From positions 62,001 to 126,000 of the IMG/VR virus record IMGVR_UViG_3300035698_004085: 64,000 bases of DNA; one strand, given 5' to 3'. Positions 8,708-16,281 of this stretch are shown here, in pieces. Within the stretch, counting starts at the first letter, position 1. Every line of letters starts with the position of its first letter. The stretch comes from a virus. The position numbers and the translations under genes were made by a program. A model generated the notes under the pieces. It made no database searches, was not told the DNA's origin, and saw only the letters and a program-made list of their open reading frames with translations.

Positions 8708-9829
8708 ATGAGTTATTTATCAATTGCTAGGAAATATCGCCCAGACTTCTTTGGGCAAGTTTTTGGACAAACCACGTCTAAGCGGATCTTGGTTAATTCA
8801 ATTTTAATGAACCACGAGATCAATGCAATGCTTATTACGGGGATAAGAGGAACCGGTAAGACTACTCTGGCTAGAATTTATGCGAAATCGCTTAATTGTC
8901 TGAATTTTAAAAACGCTAATGAGCCTTGTAATGCTTGTGAGTCTTGTTTAGAAGCCAATAACGGCACACATCCAGACATTCATGAGTTTGATGCGGCTTC
9001 AAACAATGGTGTAGACTTTATTAGGGATCTTGAGCCTCTTGCTCGTCAACGAAGTGCTTATGAAAGGAAAGTAATAATCTTTGACGAAGTTCATATGTTT
9101 ACTCCGCAAGCACAGAATGCGTTTTTAAAACTGTTAGAAGAACCTCCTAAAAATTTGACATTTATTTTGGTTACAACGGAGGCTGAGAAGTTGTTAGGAA
9201 CGATTAGGTCTAGGTGTTTGAGCATGCCTTTAAAGCCCTTATCGCCTTTTGAAATTGAAGAGAGTATTAAGTATATTTTAACACAAGAAGGTAAAGAGAT
9301 CGATGAAGGTTTTGTGACTTCTTTAAGTTTGGTAGGAGGTGGAGCTTTGAGGGACGTTCAACAGATATTGGATAATGTGTTATTGGCAGCTGGACCTAAC
9401 GGAGAATTAAACGAGGCGTTATTAGAAGAAGCGGTTGGTATTATAACGGTTGCTCAGTATAAGAAGCTAGCTGCTGTTTTAACGTCATTAAACCTAAATA
9501 CTATGATTGGCGCGGTTAGAGAGTGGCATAATGCAGGGATGAATCTGTCTCAATTGTATACAGTGGGAATTCCTGCTTTATTGAGGGACTGTGCAGTCTG
9601 TTTGTCTGATTCTTATAGTGACGGTTTAACGCTTTATACCGGAATTCCTTACGAAATGTTTAAGTTGAAGTTAAATTTGAGCGTTGAGTATATTAAATTT
9701 ATTCAGGATGCTTGGGTAGAGTTCTTCGAAATGATGAAAGAAGCTTCCCATCCTAAAATTGTTTGGGAAATGTTCTTTGTTAAAATTTGTCAGCTTCCAG
9801 AAGAAGTTGTAGAAAAGAGTGATTATTAA
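8708..9829 (+). CDS. dnaX: DnaX-like clamp loader ATPase
   Basis: AAA+ ATPase that would open the sliding clamp and load it on primed DNA. Residues 1-20 match the DnaX start (LARKYRP-type motif, here IARKYRPDFFGQVFGQ). Walker A is GIRGTGKT (45-52); zinc ligands C64, C74, C77, C80; Walker B DEVH (126-129); sensor 1 near T156; SRC arginine-finger motif at 168-170. At 373 residues it is gamma-sized, with no tau extension. An AGGTAG box lies upstream of the start; the stop overlaps the next ATG (TAATG). Confidence 0.93.
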   Translation: MSYLSIARKYRPDFFGQVFGQTTSKRILVNSILMNHEINAMLITGIRGTGKTTLARIYAKSLNCLNFKNANEPCNACESCLEANNGTHPDIHEFDAASNNGVDFIRDLEPLARQRSAYERKVIIFDEVHMFTPQAQNAFLKLLEEPPKNLTFILVTTEAEKLLGTIRSRCLSMPLKPLSPFEIEESIKYILTQEGKEIDEGFVTSLSLVGGGALRDVQQILDNVLLAAGPNGELNEALLEEAVGIITVAQYKKLAAVLTSLNLNTMIGAVREWHNAGMNLSQLYTVGIPALLRDCAVCLSDSYSDGLTLYTGIPYEMFKLKLNLSVEYIKFIQDAWVEFFEMMKEASHPKIVWEMFFVKICQLPEEVVEKSDY

Positions 9830-10488
9830 TGTTTGTAAATGATAAACAAGGATCTCAATGGGCTTTAGACGAAGGCTTGCGAGAGATGGCTAGAAGGCTG
9901 ATTCAGAAGCATGATGACTTGGTAGGGCATGTTAATTTGTCTCAAGTGGTTTTTATGAGGTTTACTGGATCAAAAAAGGCTAATTGGATGGGGAAATGCT
10001 TTTTGATTAATAAAGCGCCTCAGACTATTATTGCTAAATACGTCGTTAGCAAACTTGCTGAATATGGCTTGATGGATTTGTCTCAGATTGTGGGAATTGA
10101 ATCAGATTTGTTTGACCTTCACTATATTATTGCTATTAATGACGATGCAATTGGGGCTTCTCCTGCTTATCCTGATAAGATTGAAGAGATCACTTTGCTT
10201 CATGAGCTTATGCACATTTCTGAGTGTAACGAAAAGCTGGTTAAGCATAATAGTGAAGACTTTACTGAAATCCTGGATAAGTTTGGAGTTCACTGGGTTG
10301 AGGGTATCTTCGAGGAAGAAGAAGCGGTTAAAGCTGAGATTAAAGAACTAGCTGAGAGCCTTGTTGCAGCAGGAGCGTCTATCTCAACTGGTCCTCAAAA
10401 AGTGCGTAGGGATAATAAGGACATTCCAGTAATGCCTCAGTTTAATTTCCCTGCACCTGAGACAATGACTCCTGAAGAATCGAGCTAA
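9829..10488 (+). CDS. Putative phage metallopeptidase (HExxH)
   Basis: 219 residues. LLHELMHI places H125, E126 and H129 as a zincin-type HExxH motif, with a further histidine (H139) and acidic residues downstream that could be the third ligand. This matches the general layout of putative phage metallopeptidases found in other phages. Target unknown; the C-terminal 60 residues are acidic then Pro-rich. Translationally coupled to the clamp loader. Confidence 0.55.
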   Translation: MFVNDKQGSQWALDEGLREMARRLIQKHDDLVGHVNLSQVVFMRFTGSKKANWMGKCFLINKAPQTIIAKYVVSKLAEYGLMDLSQIVGIESDLFDLHYIIAINDDAIGASPAYPDKIEEITLLHELMHISECNEKLVKHNSEDFTEILDKFGVHWVEGIFEEEEAVKAEIKELAESLVAAGASISTGPQKVRRDNKDIPVMPQFNFPAPETMTPEESS

Positions 10489-10491
10489 AGA

Positions 10492-11178
10492 ATGAGCGGA
10501 TTTAAAGTAAAGATAGACAAGGGGATTGTTCAAGTCGTTAGTGAGGATGATGTACCTGAAACGGACATTATAGATCTTTTAGAGTTTGATGAAGCTCAGA
10601 TGGAAGATCTTTATTTGAACCATGCGGCTACTCAATGTCGGTGGGAGCAAGTAGCTATCAATCTAAAAAACGAGTATGATAGATTCTCAGACAACTTTGA
10701 GAAAAAGTGGTGGGCGCACAATAAGCGTTTCGCCAAGTTAGTGTTAATTGGTTATGGAGAGAAGAAGCCAACGGTTGACGCAATTAAGGATACAGCTCTT
10801 TTAGTATATTCTCAAGATACGTCTGAACATGAACGAGAGAAGTATTTTGATTTAGCTTATAAAAACGGAATGACTGAGAAGGACTTAGAGGGAGGCGGAA
10901 AAGAGCAGTTTAAAAACGAAATGTTTAAATATCTACTAACGGAGCCTGCTTGGTATTTTGAGACAGTACTGGAGACTTCAAAATTAATGGAGAAGCATTT
11001 CTTAACAGTGCAAAATATAGCAAAGAGGTTGGATAGCAGAAGCTACCACATGAAAGAGTTAAAAGACTTGTTAATGGCTAAGAGATCAAACATTGGACCG
11101 ATGACTGAAAAAGAGACGAATAGAACAAAAGAGCTTCAACATATTATGACTGAAGCACATCAAGGAGGACAGAGATAA
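10492..11178 (+). CDS. Unknown helical protein next to putative SSB
   Basis: 228 residues, mostly helical, many Lys/Glu and aromatic residues (EKKWWAHNKRFAKL). It lies between the metallopeptidase and the putative ssDNA-binding protein and overlaps the latter by one base. A recombination-mediator role would fit the position but nothing in the sequence proves it. Confidence 0.6.
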   Translation: MSGFKVKIDKGIVQVVSEDDVPETDIIDLLEFDEAQMEDLYLNHAATQCRWEQVAINLKNEYDRFSDNFEKKWWAHNKRFAKLVLIGYGEKKPTVDAIKDTALLVYSQDTSEHEREKYFDLAYKNGMTEKDLEGGGKEQFKNEMFKYLLTEPAWYFETVLETSKLMEKHFLTVQNIAKRLDSRSYHMKELKDLLMAKRSNIGPMTEKETNRTKELQHIMTEAHQGGQR

Positions 11179-12578
11179 TGACATACCCAGTACAATTTAA
11201 TATGCCTGTGGGCTTGGACAGTGTTAGCGCACCATCCGATACTTCAATTTATCGGTTTTACAAGCCGTTGCCCCATGAGAAGGGGAAAAAGGAGACTAAT
11301 GAACTGTTTATTCCTTTGTATGACCCTTCGAAGTGGCAGATGTTTAATCCAACGGCTGAAGTCGCTGCTCGATTTGGTCTTACTGGTGTGAATCCTCTTG
11401 CTCCTATTGGTGAGGAACCTGTATTTTATACGTGGTATTTTACTGTTGGCACTCACTCTATTTCAAATTTTAAGCGTAAAGATGGGTCTACCGGGTTTGC
11501 TTCGGTTATTTGTCCTGTTCGGCTAAACGACTATTTGGTACGTGAGTTGGGGCGTCGTCCTCTGTTCAACAATCCTAGATGTGCTCATTGTGAGGCTGAG
11601 AAGAAGGCTTGGGCTACTTTCAACGCTAAACGGGATGCTGTAATGGCTAACTTGGGCATTGACCGTAAGGAGCTTAAGACTGACGGATACAACAAGATTA
11701 TTGATGGAGATCCTGAGCTTTTTGAAAGTCGTAATTATGCTAAGTCTCTTAGGATGGTTGATAAGTACATTCTGAATGTATTTGATGTTGGTAAGCAAAA
11801 GGGTGAGCGCCCTATGGACTTTGACGGAGAAACTCTTGCGTATCAAACGTGGCTGACTCCTAAAGTTGTTGCTGAGGGTCTGATTGAGCTGATGCGAGAA
11901 GAGACTAAGGATGGTATTCCTCAATTCTTTATGCCTTCGGAGGATGGTAGCCTTCAGATCATTAAAGTTATTAAATCGACTGAGCGTTGTGTTACCGATT
12001 GGCGAGATACTTCTTACAACGTGCAAAAAGGTATTCGTAATAAGTTTGATGATGCTACGGCTGCTTATTTGACTAATATGGATGCAATGTCAGATCCTTC
12101 TGACCTTGTTTTAATGCTTCCGTATGAAGAAATGGCTATGTATGCTGGTGGCGATAACGCCGACTACAATACTCCTGTAGCAGCGCCTGTTGTAGCAGCG
12201 CCTGTTGTAGCAGCTCCCGTTGTAGCAGCGCCTGTTGTAGCAGCGCCTGTTGTAGCAGCGCCTGTTGTAGCACCTGTTGTAGCAGCTCCCGTTGTAGCAG
12301 CGCCTGTTGTAGCAGCGCCTGTTGTACCTGTTGCAGCCCCTTTTATCCCAGCCGCAGTACCAGCCGCAGCACCTGTACCAGTTGTACCTGTAATGCCAGT
12401 AACTGCGCCAGTTGTTCCTGCGAGTGTTCCTTTTTTACCTCCTTCGGCACAGCCTAGCGCAGCACCTGTTGCACCCGCTCCTGTTGTTCCTCAAGGACCT
12501 TCACCAACTGTTCCTGGTGTTCCTGATAGAACGCCTCCAGCCGGGTCACCTCCTCCTGGTCAAGTGCATAGTTGGTAA
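11178..12578 (+). CDS. Putative ssDNA-binding protein with VAAP-repeat tail
   Basis: 466 residues in two parts. The first 330 residues form a globular domain with a CAHC motif (near residue 135) and many aromatics, resembling the layout of gp32-type phage SSBs with a zinc site. The last 130 residues are a Val/Ala/Pro tail built from about ten near-perfect VAAPV units, ending QVHSW; the acidic tail usual for SSBs is missing. Position just before recA supports an SSB role, but the call is inferential; a structural or scaffold protein remains possible. Confidence 0.4.
   Translation: MTYPVQFNMPVGLDSVSAPSDTSIYRFYKPLPHEKGKKETNELFIPLYDPSKWQMFNPTAEVAARFGLTGVNPLAPIGEEPVFYTWYFTVGTHSISNFKRKDGSTGFASVICPVRLNDYLVRELGRRPLFNNPRCAHCEAEKKAWATFNAKRDAVMANLGIDRKELKTDGYNKIIDGDPELFESRNYAKSLRMVDKYILNVFDVGKQKGERPMDFDGETLAYQTWLTPKVVAEGLIELMREETKDGIPQFFMPSEDGSLQIIKVIKSTERCVTDWRDTSYNVQKGIRNKFDDATAAYLTNMDAMSDPSDLVLMLPYEEMAMYAGGDNADYNTPVAAPVVAAPVVAAPVVAAPVVAAPVVAAPVVAPVVAAPVVAAPVVAAPVVPVAAPFIPAAVPAAAPVPVVPVMPVTAPVVPASVPFLPPSAQPSAAPVAPAPVVPQGPSPTVPGVPDRTPPAGSPPPGQVHSW
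12177..12326 (+). repeat. 15-bp tandem repeat encoding VAAPV
   Basis: About ten copies of a 15-bp unit (gtagcagcgcctgtt and close variants such as gtagcagctcccgtt), one of them shortened by 3 bp in effect. Kept in frame, so slippage would change tail length without breaking the gene. Confidence 0.9.
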
Positions 12579-12597
12579 GGCTTTTTGAGGTTCTTTG

Positions 12598-12626
12598 AGG
12601 CTGCGAGTTTAGGCTCGCAGCCTTTC
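12598..12626 (+). terminator. Rho-independent terminator
   Basis: Perfect 10-bp stem AGGCTGCGAG / CTCGCAGCCT (12598-12607 and 12614-12623), 6-nt loop, followed by TTCT. The T tract is short, but the stem is strong and sits between the putative SSB and recA. Confidence 0.75.
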
Positions 12627-12655
12627 TAGAGTTCCAAAATTCTTAAGGAGAATAA

Positions 12656-13672
12656 ATGGCAAAATCTAAAGTAAAAAAAGAAGATAAGCTTACGCGACTT
12701 GAACAAGTTATGGTTGATTACAATAAAGCTTCTGATGCTGAGGCTCAAATTACTTTATTAACTGATGACGCAATTATTGATAAAAGCGTTAAGCCCTTAC
12801 CTAGTGGTATTTTATCTCTTGATAAAGCTTTGGGCATTGGTGGTTATCCACAAGGAAGAATTGTAGAAGTGTTTGGTCCAGAATCTTCAGGAAAAACCAC
12901 AATAACTCTGCATGCAATTGCTGAGGCTCAGAGATTGGGTGGGATTGCAGCTTTTCTTGATCTCGAACACGCATTGGATCTAGCCTACGCAAAAAGCTTA
13001 GGTGTACAGGTTGATAAACTTCTGTTCTCACAGCCAAATTCGGGTGAGAGTGCTTTATCCGCCGTATCAACCCTAGCTAATATTTTGACTGCTGGGGATA
13101 TTATTGTAGTTGATTCTGTTTCAGCTTTGACGCCTCAAAAAGAGCTGGATGGGGAAATTGGTGATCAATTTATGGGGTTGCAGGCACGATTGATGTCTCA
13201 GGCAATGAGGATGCTTGTGGGTTCTATTAGTAAATCAGGCGTCATTGTGATGTTCGTGAATCAAATCAGAATGAAATTGAACGTTACGTATGGCTCTCCT
13301 GAGACAACTTCTGGAGGAAACGCACTTAAGTTCTCTGCCTCAGTGAGGTTAGATGTGCGGCGAACAGGATCTAACAAAAAGGGTGAAGAAATCATTAACA
13401 ATAAAACTAAAATTAAAGTTGTAAAAAACAAGGTAGCTCCACCTTTTAAGGAGGCACATACGATTATCAAGTTTGGAGAGGGGGTTCCTAGATCTTCAGA
13501 TGTTCTTAAGCTGGCGATTGACAACGGAATTGCTTCAAAGACTGGAGCATGGTTCAACTATGGTGATATAAAATTAGGACATGGTGAACCCGGAGCTGCC
13601 GATTTCCTTAAGGAGAATCCTGAATTATTGGACGAGATTGAAGCCAAAGTTAAGAAAGAATTAGGGATTTAA
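12656..13672 (+). CDS. recA: RecA recombinase
   Basis: 338 residues, bacterial-type RecA. Walker A GPESSGKT (74-81), DLEH with the catalytic glutamate (102-105), Walker B IIVVDS (149-153) and the MGLQARLMSQAMR segment are clear. The acidic C-terminal tail of cellular RecA is absent (ends KKELGI). It would coat ssDNA and drive strand exchange together with the SbcCD pair and the RuvC-like resolvase downstream. Good AAGGAG box before the ATG. Confidence 0.96.
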   Translation: MAKSKVKKEDKLTRLEQVMVDYNKASDAEAQITLLTDDAIIDKSVKPLPSGILSLDKALGIGGYPQGRIVEVFGPESSGKTTITLHAIAEAQRLGGIAAFLDLEHALDLAYAKSLGVQVDKLLFSQPNSGESALSAVSTLANILTAGDIIVVDSVSALTPQKELDGEIGDQFMGLQARLMSQAMRMLVGSISKSGVIVMFVNQIRMKLNVTYGSPETTSGGNALKFSASVRLDVRRTGSNKKGEEIINNKTKIKVVKNKVAPPFKEAHTIIKFGEGVPRSSDVLKLAIDNGIASKTGAWFNYGDIKLGHGEPGAADFLKENPELLDEIEAKVKKELGI

Positions 13673-13674
13673 GT

Positions 13675-14955
13675 ATGTTTGGTAAAGTTTTACACGGTGA
13701 TTGTATAGATGTTTTAAAAACTCTTGAGGATAACTCAGTAGACTCAGTAATTACAGATCCGCCTTATGGATTAAGTAAGGCTCCTGATATTGCTGAGGTT
13801 ATGAAGCATTGGATAGCGGGCACTAAGTACGACCACGCTTCTAATGGTTTTATGGGCAAGTCTTGGGATAGTTTTGTTCCAAATCCTGATATTTGGAAAG
13901 AGGTTTATAGGGTTCTGAAGCCTGGGGGTTTTGCTTTAGTCTTCGCGGGAAGTAGAACTCAGGATTTGATGGGTATTAGTCTAAGATTTGCAGGTTTTGA
14001 GATAAGAGATTGTCTTCAATGGCTGTACGGTTCTGGGTTTCCGAAATCTTACAACATCTCCAAGGGGGTTGATAAGGCGGCGGGGGTTGGAAGGGAAGTT
14101 GTGGGGACAAGACAGCACCCTACGCTTAAAGATACTAGTAAAATAGATCGTCATGGAAGCCAACAATTTCATGGGGATAATACAATTAGTGATGAGTGGA
14201 ACATCACAGCCCCCGCCACCGAAGAAGCTAAACAATGGGATGGTTGGGGAACTGCGCTTAAGCCAGCTTATGAGCCTATTATCGTTGCTATGAAACCTAT
14301 TGAGAAAACTTATGCTAATAATGCTCTAACCCACGGAGTGTCAGGGCTAAATATTGATGGGTGTAGGGTCGGCGTAGGCGAGAAAGTTCCCGGGGGCGGC
14401 AAGTCAAAAAGAGGTGAGCATGGAGGCGTAGTGTACGGAGATGGCGAAGCGCCTCAAAACGCAAAACCTCACACGAACGGTCGTTTCCCCGCCAACGTAA
14501 TTCACGACGGATCGGATGAAGTGATCGCGGGGTTTCCGTATACGACAAGCGGGGGCGGGGTGAAAAACCCGGTTGGTTCTAATGTCTACGGTGGAAATGC
14601 CTTACTCCCTTCAAAAACAAAGGGTGACGGGGCTTATTGTCCCCCCAGCAAAGGCTCCGCGTCCCGCTTCTTTTATTGTGCTAAGGCTACCAAGTCAGAG
14701 AGAAATGCAGCTATAGAGAATAAGCACCCTACAGTAAAGCCCTTAAAACTAATGGAGTATTTATGTACTCTAACTAAAACTCCTACAGGTGGAGTTGTAC
14801 TAGATCCTTTTGCAGGAAGTGGAACAACTGGAGTAGCTTGTGTAAGAACGGATAGGAGCTTTATTCTTATTGAAAGAGACGAAGAGTCTTATAAAATAGC
14901 GGATAAAAGAATAACACATGAGATTTCTGAAAAGAAAAGTAAATTAGAGATTTAA
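13675..14955 (+). CDS. DNA N4/N6 methyltransferase (beta class)
   Basis: 426 residues. The catalytic motif IV DPPY is at 28-31 and the SAM-binding motif I (DPFAGSGTT) near 377-386, giving the beta-class order. Such enzymes methylate adenine N6 or cytosine N4. Between them lies a long Gly/Lys-rich region (about residues 190-330) that is more GC-rich at DNA level than its neighbours; it may be the target-recognition part and hints at a separate origin. Follows recA after 2 nt. No restriction partner is visible. Confidence 0.88.
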   Translation: MFGKVLHGDCIDVLKTLEDNSVDSVITDPPYGLSKAPDIAEVMKHWIAGTKYDHASNGFMGKSWDSFVPNPDIWKEVYRVLKPGGFALVFAGSRTQDLMGISLRFAGFEIRDCLQWLYGSGFPKSYNISKGVDKAAGVGREVVGTRQHPTLKDTSKIDRHGSQQFHGDNTISDEWNITAPATEEAKQWDGWGTALKPAYEPIIVAMKPIEKTYANNALTHGVSGLNIDGCRVGVGEKVPGGGKSKRGEHGGVVYGDGEAPQNAKPHTNGRFPANVIHDGSDEVIAGFPYTTSGGGVKNPVGSNVYGGNALLPSKTKGDGAYCPPSKGSASRFFYCAKATKSERNAAIENKHPTVKPLKLMEYLCTLTKTPTGGVVLDPFAGSGTTGVACVRTDRSFILIERDEESYKIADKRITHEISEKKSKLEI

Positions 14956-14982
14956 GTATGTTTCAAAGGAGGAACTAGGCTT

Positions 14983-16083
14983 ATGGAACTTTATAAATTT
15001 ATTGTGTGGGCTGACTCGCACTGGGATAAGTTTGGGGCAAAATGTGTAACCCTTGATGATACTGACGTAGTAGAGCGTGCTATTTTCAAAAGGGCTAAAG
15101 AAGGAGGATTTGACTTCACCCTTTTTGCTGGTGATAGGTACCTCAAACGAGAGCCAGATGATGAAACTAAGGTAAGAGCAGATCGCGTAATCTTTGATTT
15201 GGTACATCCTGGTAATATCCCGCATTATCATCTTATTGGTAATCATGACTGGGTAAATAACACGATGCGCTGGCATACAGCAGAGTCTATGAAGCTATTC
15301 AACAATGTTCATGTAATGGATGAGGCTAAGACTCATTTGTTCAAGAATGTTAGAATTCACGCTTTACCAGCAGACTTTGAGTTTGATCTTAACAAGTTTC
15401 AAACAGATCCTTCTTGTTTAAACTTGTTTGTATTTCACGATATGCTTAGGGGGGCTTCTTTTAACGAAGAGAATACCGTTCTTATTGAAACGGGTATTGA
15501 ATCTGCGGCAATTGATCTTCCTCAATTTGATGTTGTGTTTGCTGGTGATATTCATATTAGGCAGCAGTTTAACCTTACTCATACCTTCGGAGGTTATCTA
15601 GGATCTGTAACGCAAAGGAACAGGGGAGACTCTAACATTGAAAGAGGCTGGACAGAAGTTACGGCAACTCGTAATTCTCCTAATACTAAGTGGTCTTTTG
15701 AGACTAGATTTGTTCCTACGCGAAACCTCTTTACCAGGGTAGCTTTCAATATTCAGGATGACACTTTGTTTGAGTCTATTCAAATTCCTGAAGAAGACAT
15801 GCTTGACCAGCTCGTTGAGGTCAAGTTAGCCGGTTCAAAGGCTAACGTAGACCGGATAGCTGATGATCCTAGATGGAAAAAGATGGAGAAGCAGTATAAG
15901 GCGCGTCTTATTGATATTCTTAGGGCGTATGAGGTTCAACAGTCTGACGTAGTAGTTGACTTAACCTCTTCTAACAGTATTTATAACGATGCTGAGCTTT
16001 ATCTGCAGAGTTCTTTTGCGAGCCTTGGTAGGTTAAAGGCAGACCAAATTATGGATGCGCTGAGAAAGATGAGGGAGGAATAA
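14983..16083 (+). CDS. sbcD: SbcD/gp47-like (Mre11 family) nuclease subunit
   Basis: 366 residues, calcineurin-like phosphoesterase. Metal-binding motifs appear in order: WADSHWD (D11, H13), FAGD (D51), GNHDW (N87-H88-D89), FVFHDM and FAGDIHI. Pairs with the SbcC-like ATPase two genes on to process DNA ends and hairpins. Strong AAAGGAGG box upstream. Confidence 0.92.
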   Translation: MELYKFIVWADSHWDKFGAKCVTLDDTDVVERAIFKRAKEGGFDFTLFAGDRYLKREPDDETKVRADRVIFDLVHPGNIPHYHLIGNHDWVNNTMRWHTAESMKLFNNVHVMDEAKTHLFKNVRIHALPADFEFDLNKFQTDPSCLNLFVFHDMLRGASFNEENTVLIETGIESAAIDLPQFDVVFAGDIHIRQQFNLTHTFGGYLGSVTQRNRGDSNIERGWTEVTATRNSPNTKWSFETRFVPTRNLFTRVAFNIQDDTLFESIQIPEEDMLDQLVEVKLAGSKANVDRIADDPRWKKMEKQYKARLIDILRAYEVQQSDVVVDLTSSNSIYNDAELYLQSSFASLGRLKADQIMDALRKMREE

Positions 16084-16087
16084 ACCG

Positions 16088-16270
16088 ATGAAGTTAGTAA
16101 ATTATAGATGCGCTAAGTGCGGTAAGGAATTTGAAGAGATTTTTAATGACACCGAAGACCAGCCTGAAGAGCTTCCAGGCAAGTGTAAGGATTGTGAAGG
16201 AAAAGTTGTTAAAACGTGGAATATTAAGTCGAACGCTCATGCGTGGAGATGGAACGATAACAGCTTATAA
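16088..16270 (+). CDS. Small zinc-ribbon protein (FmdB-like)
   Basis: 60 residues with two CxxC knuckles (CAKC and CKDC) about 30 residues apart, the layout of FmdB-type zinc ribbons. It sits between the two nuclease subunits and shares their operon. Confidence 0.7.
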   Translation: MKLVNYRCAKCGKEFEEIFNDTEDQPEELPGKCKDCEGKVVKTWNIKSNAHAWRWNDNSL

Positions 16271-16281
16271 GGAGATTTAGT

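Noticed and set aside
11523-12026. 167-residue minus-strand frame
   Set aside because: Lies opposite the putative SSB gene, has low-complexity composition and no ribosome site; all real genes here are on the + strand.
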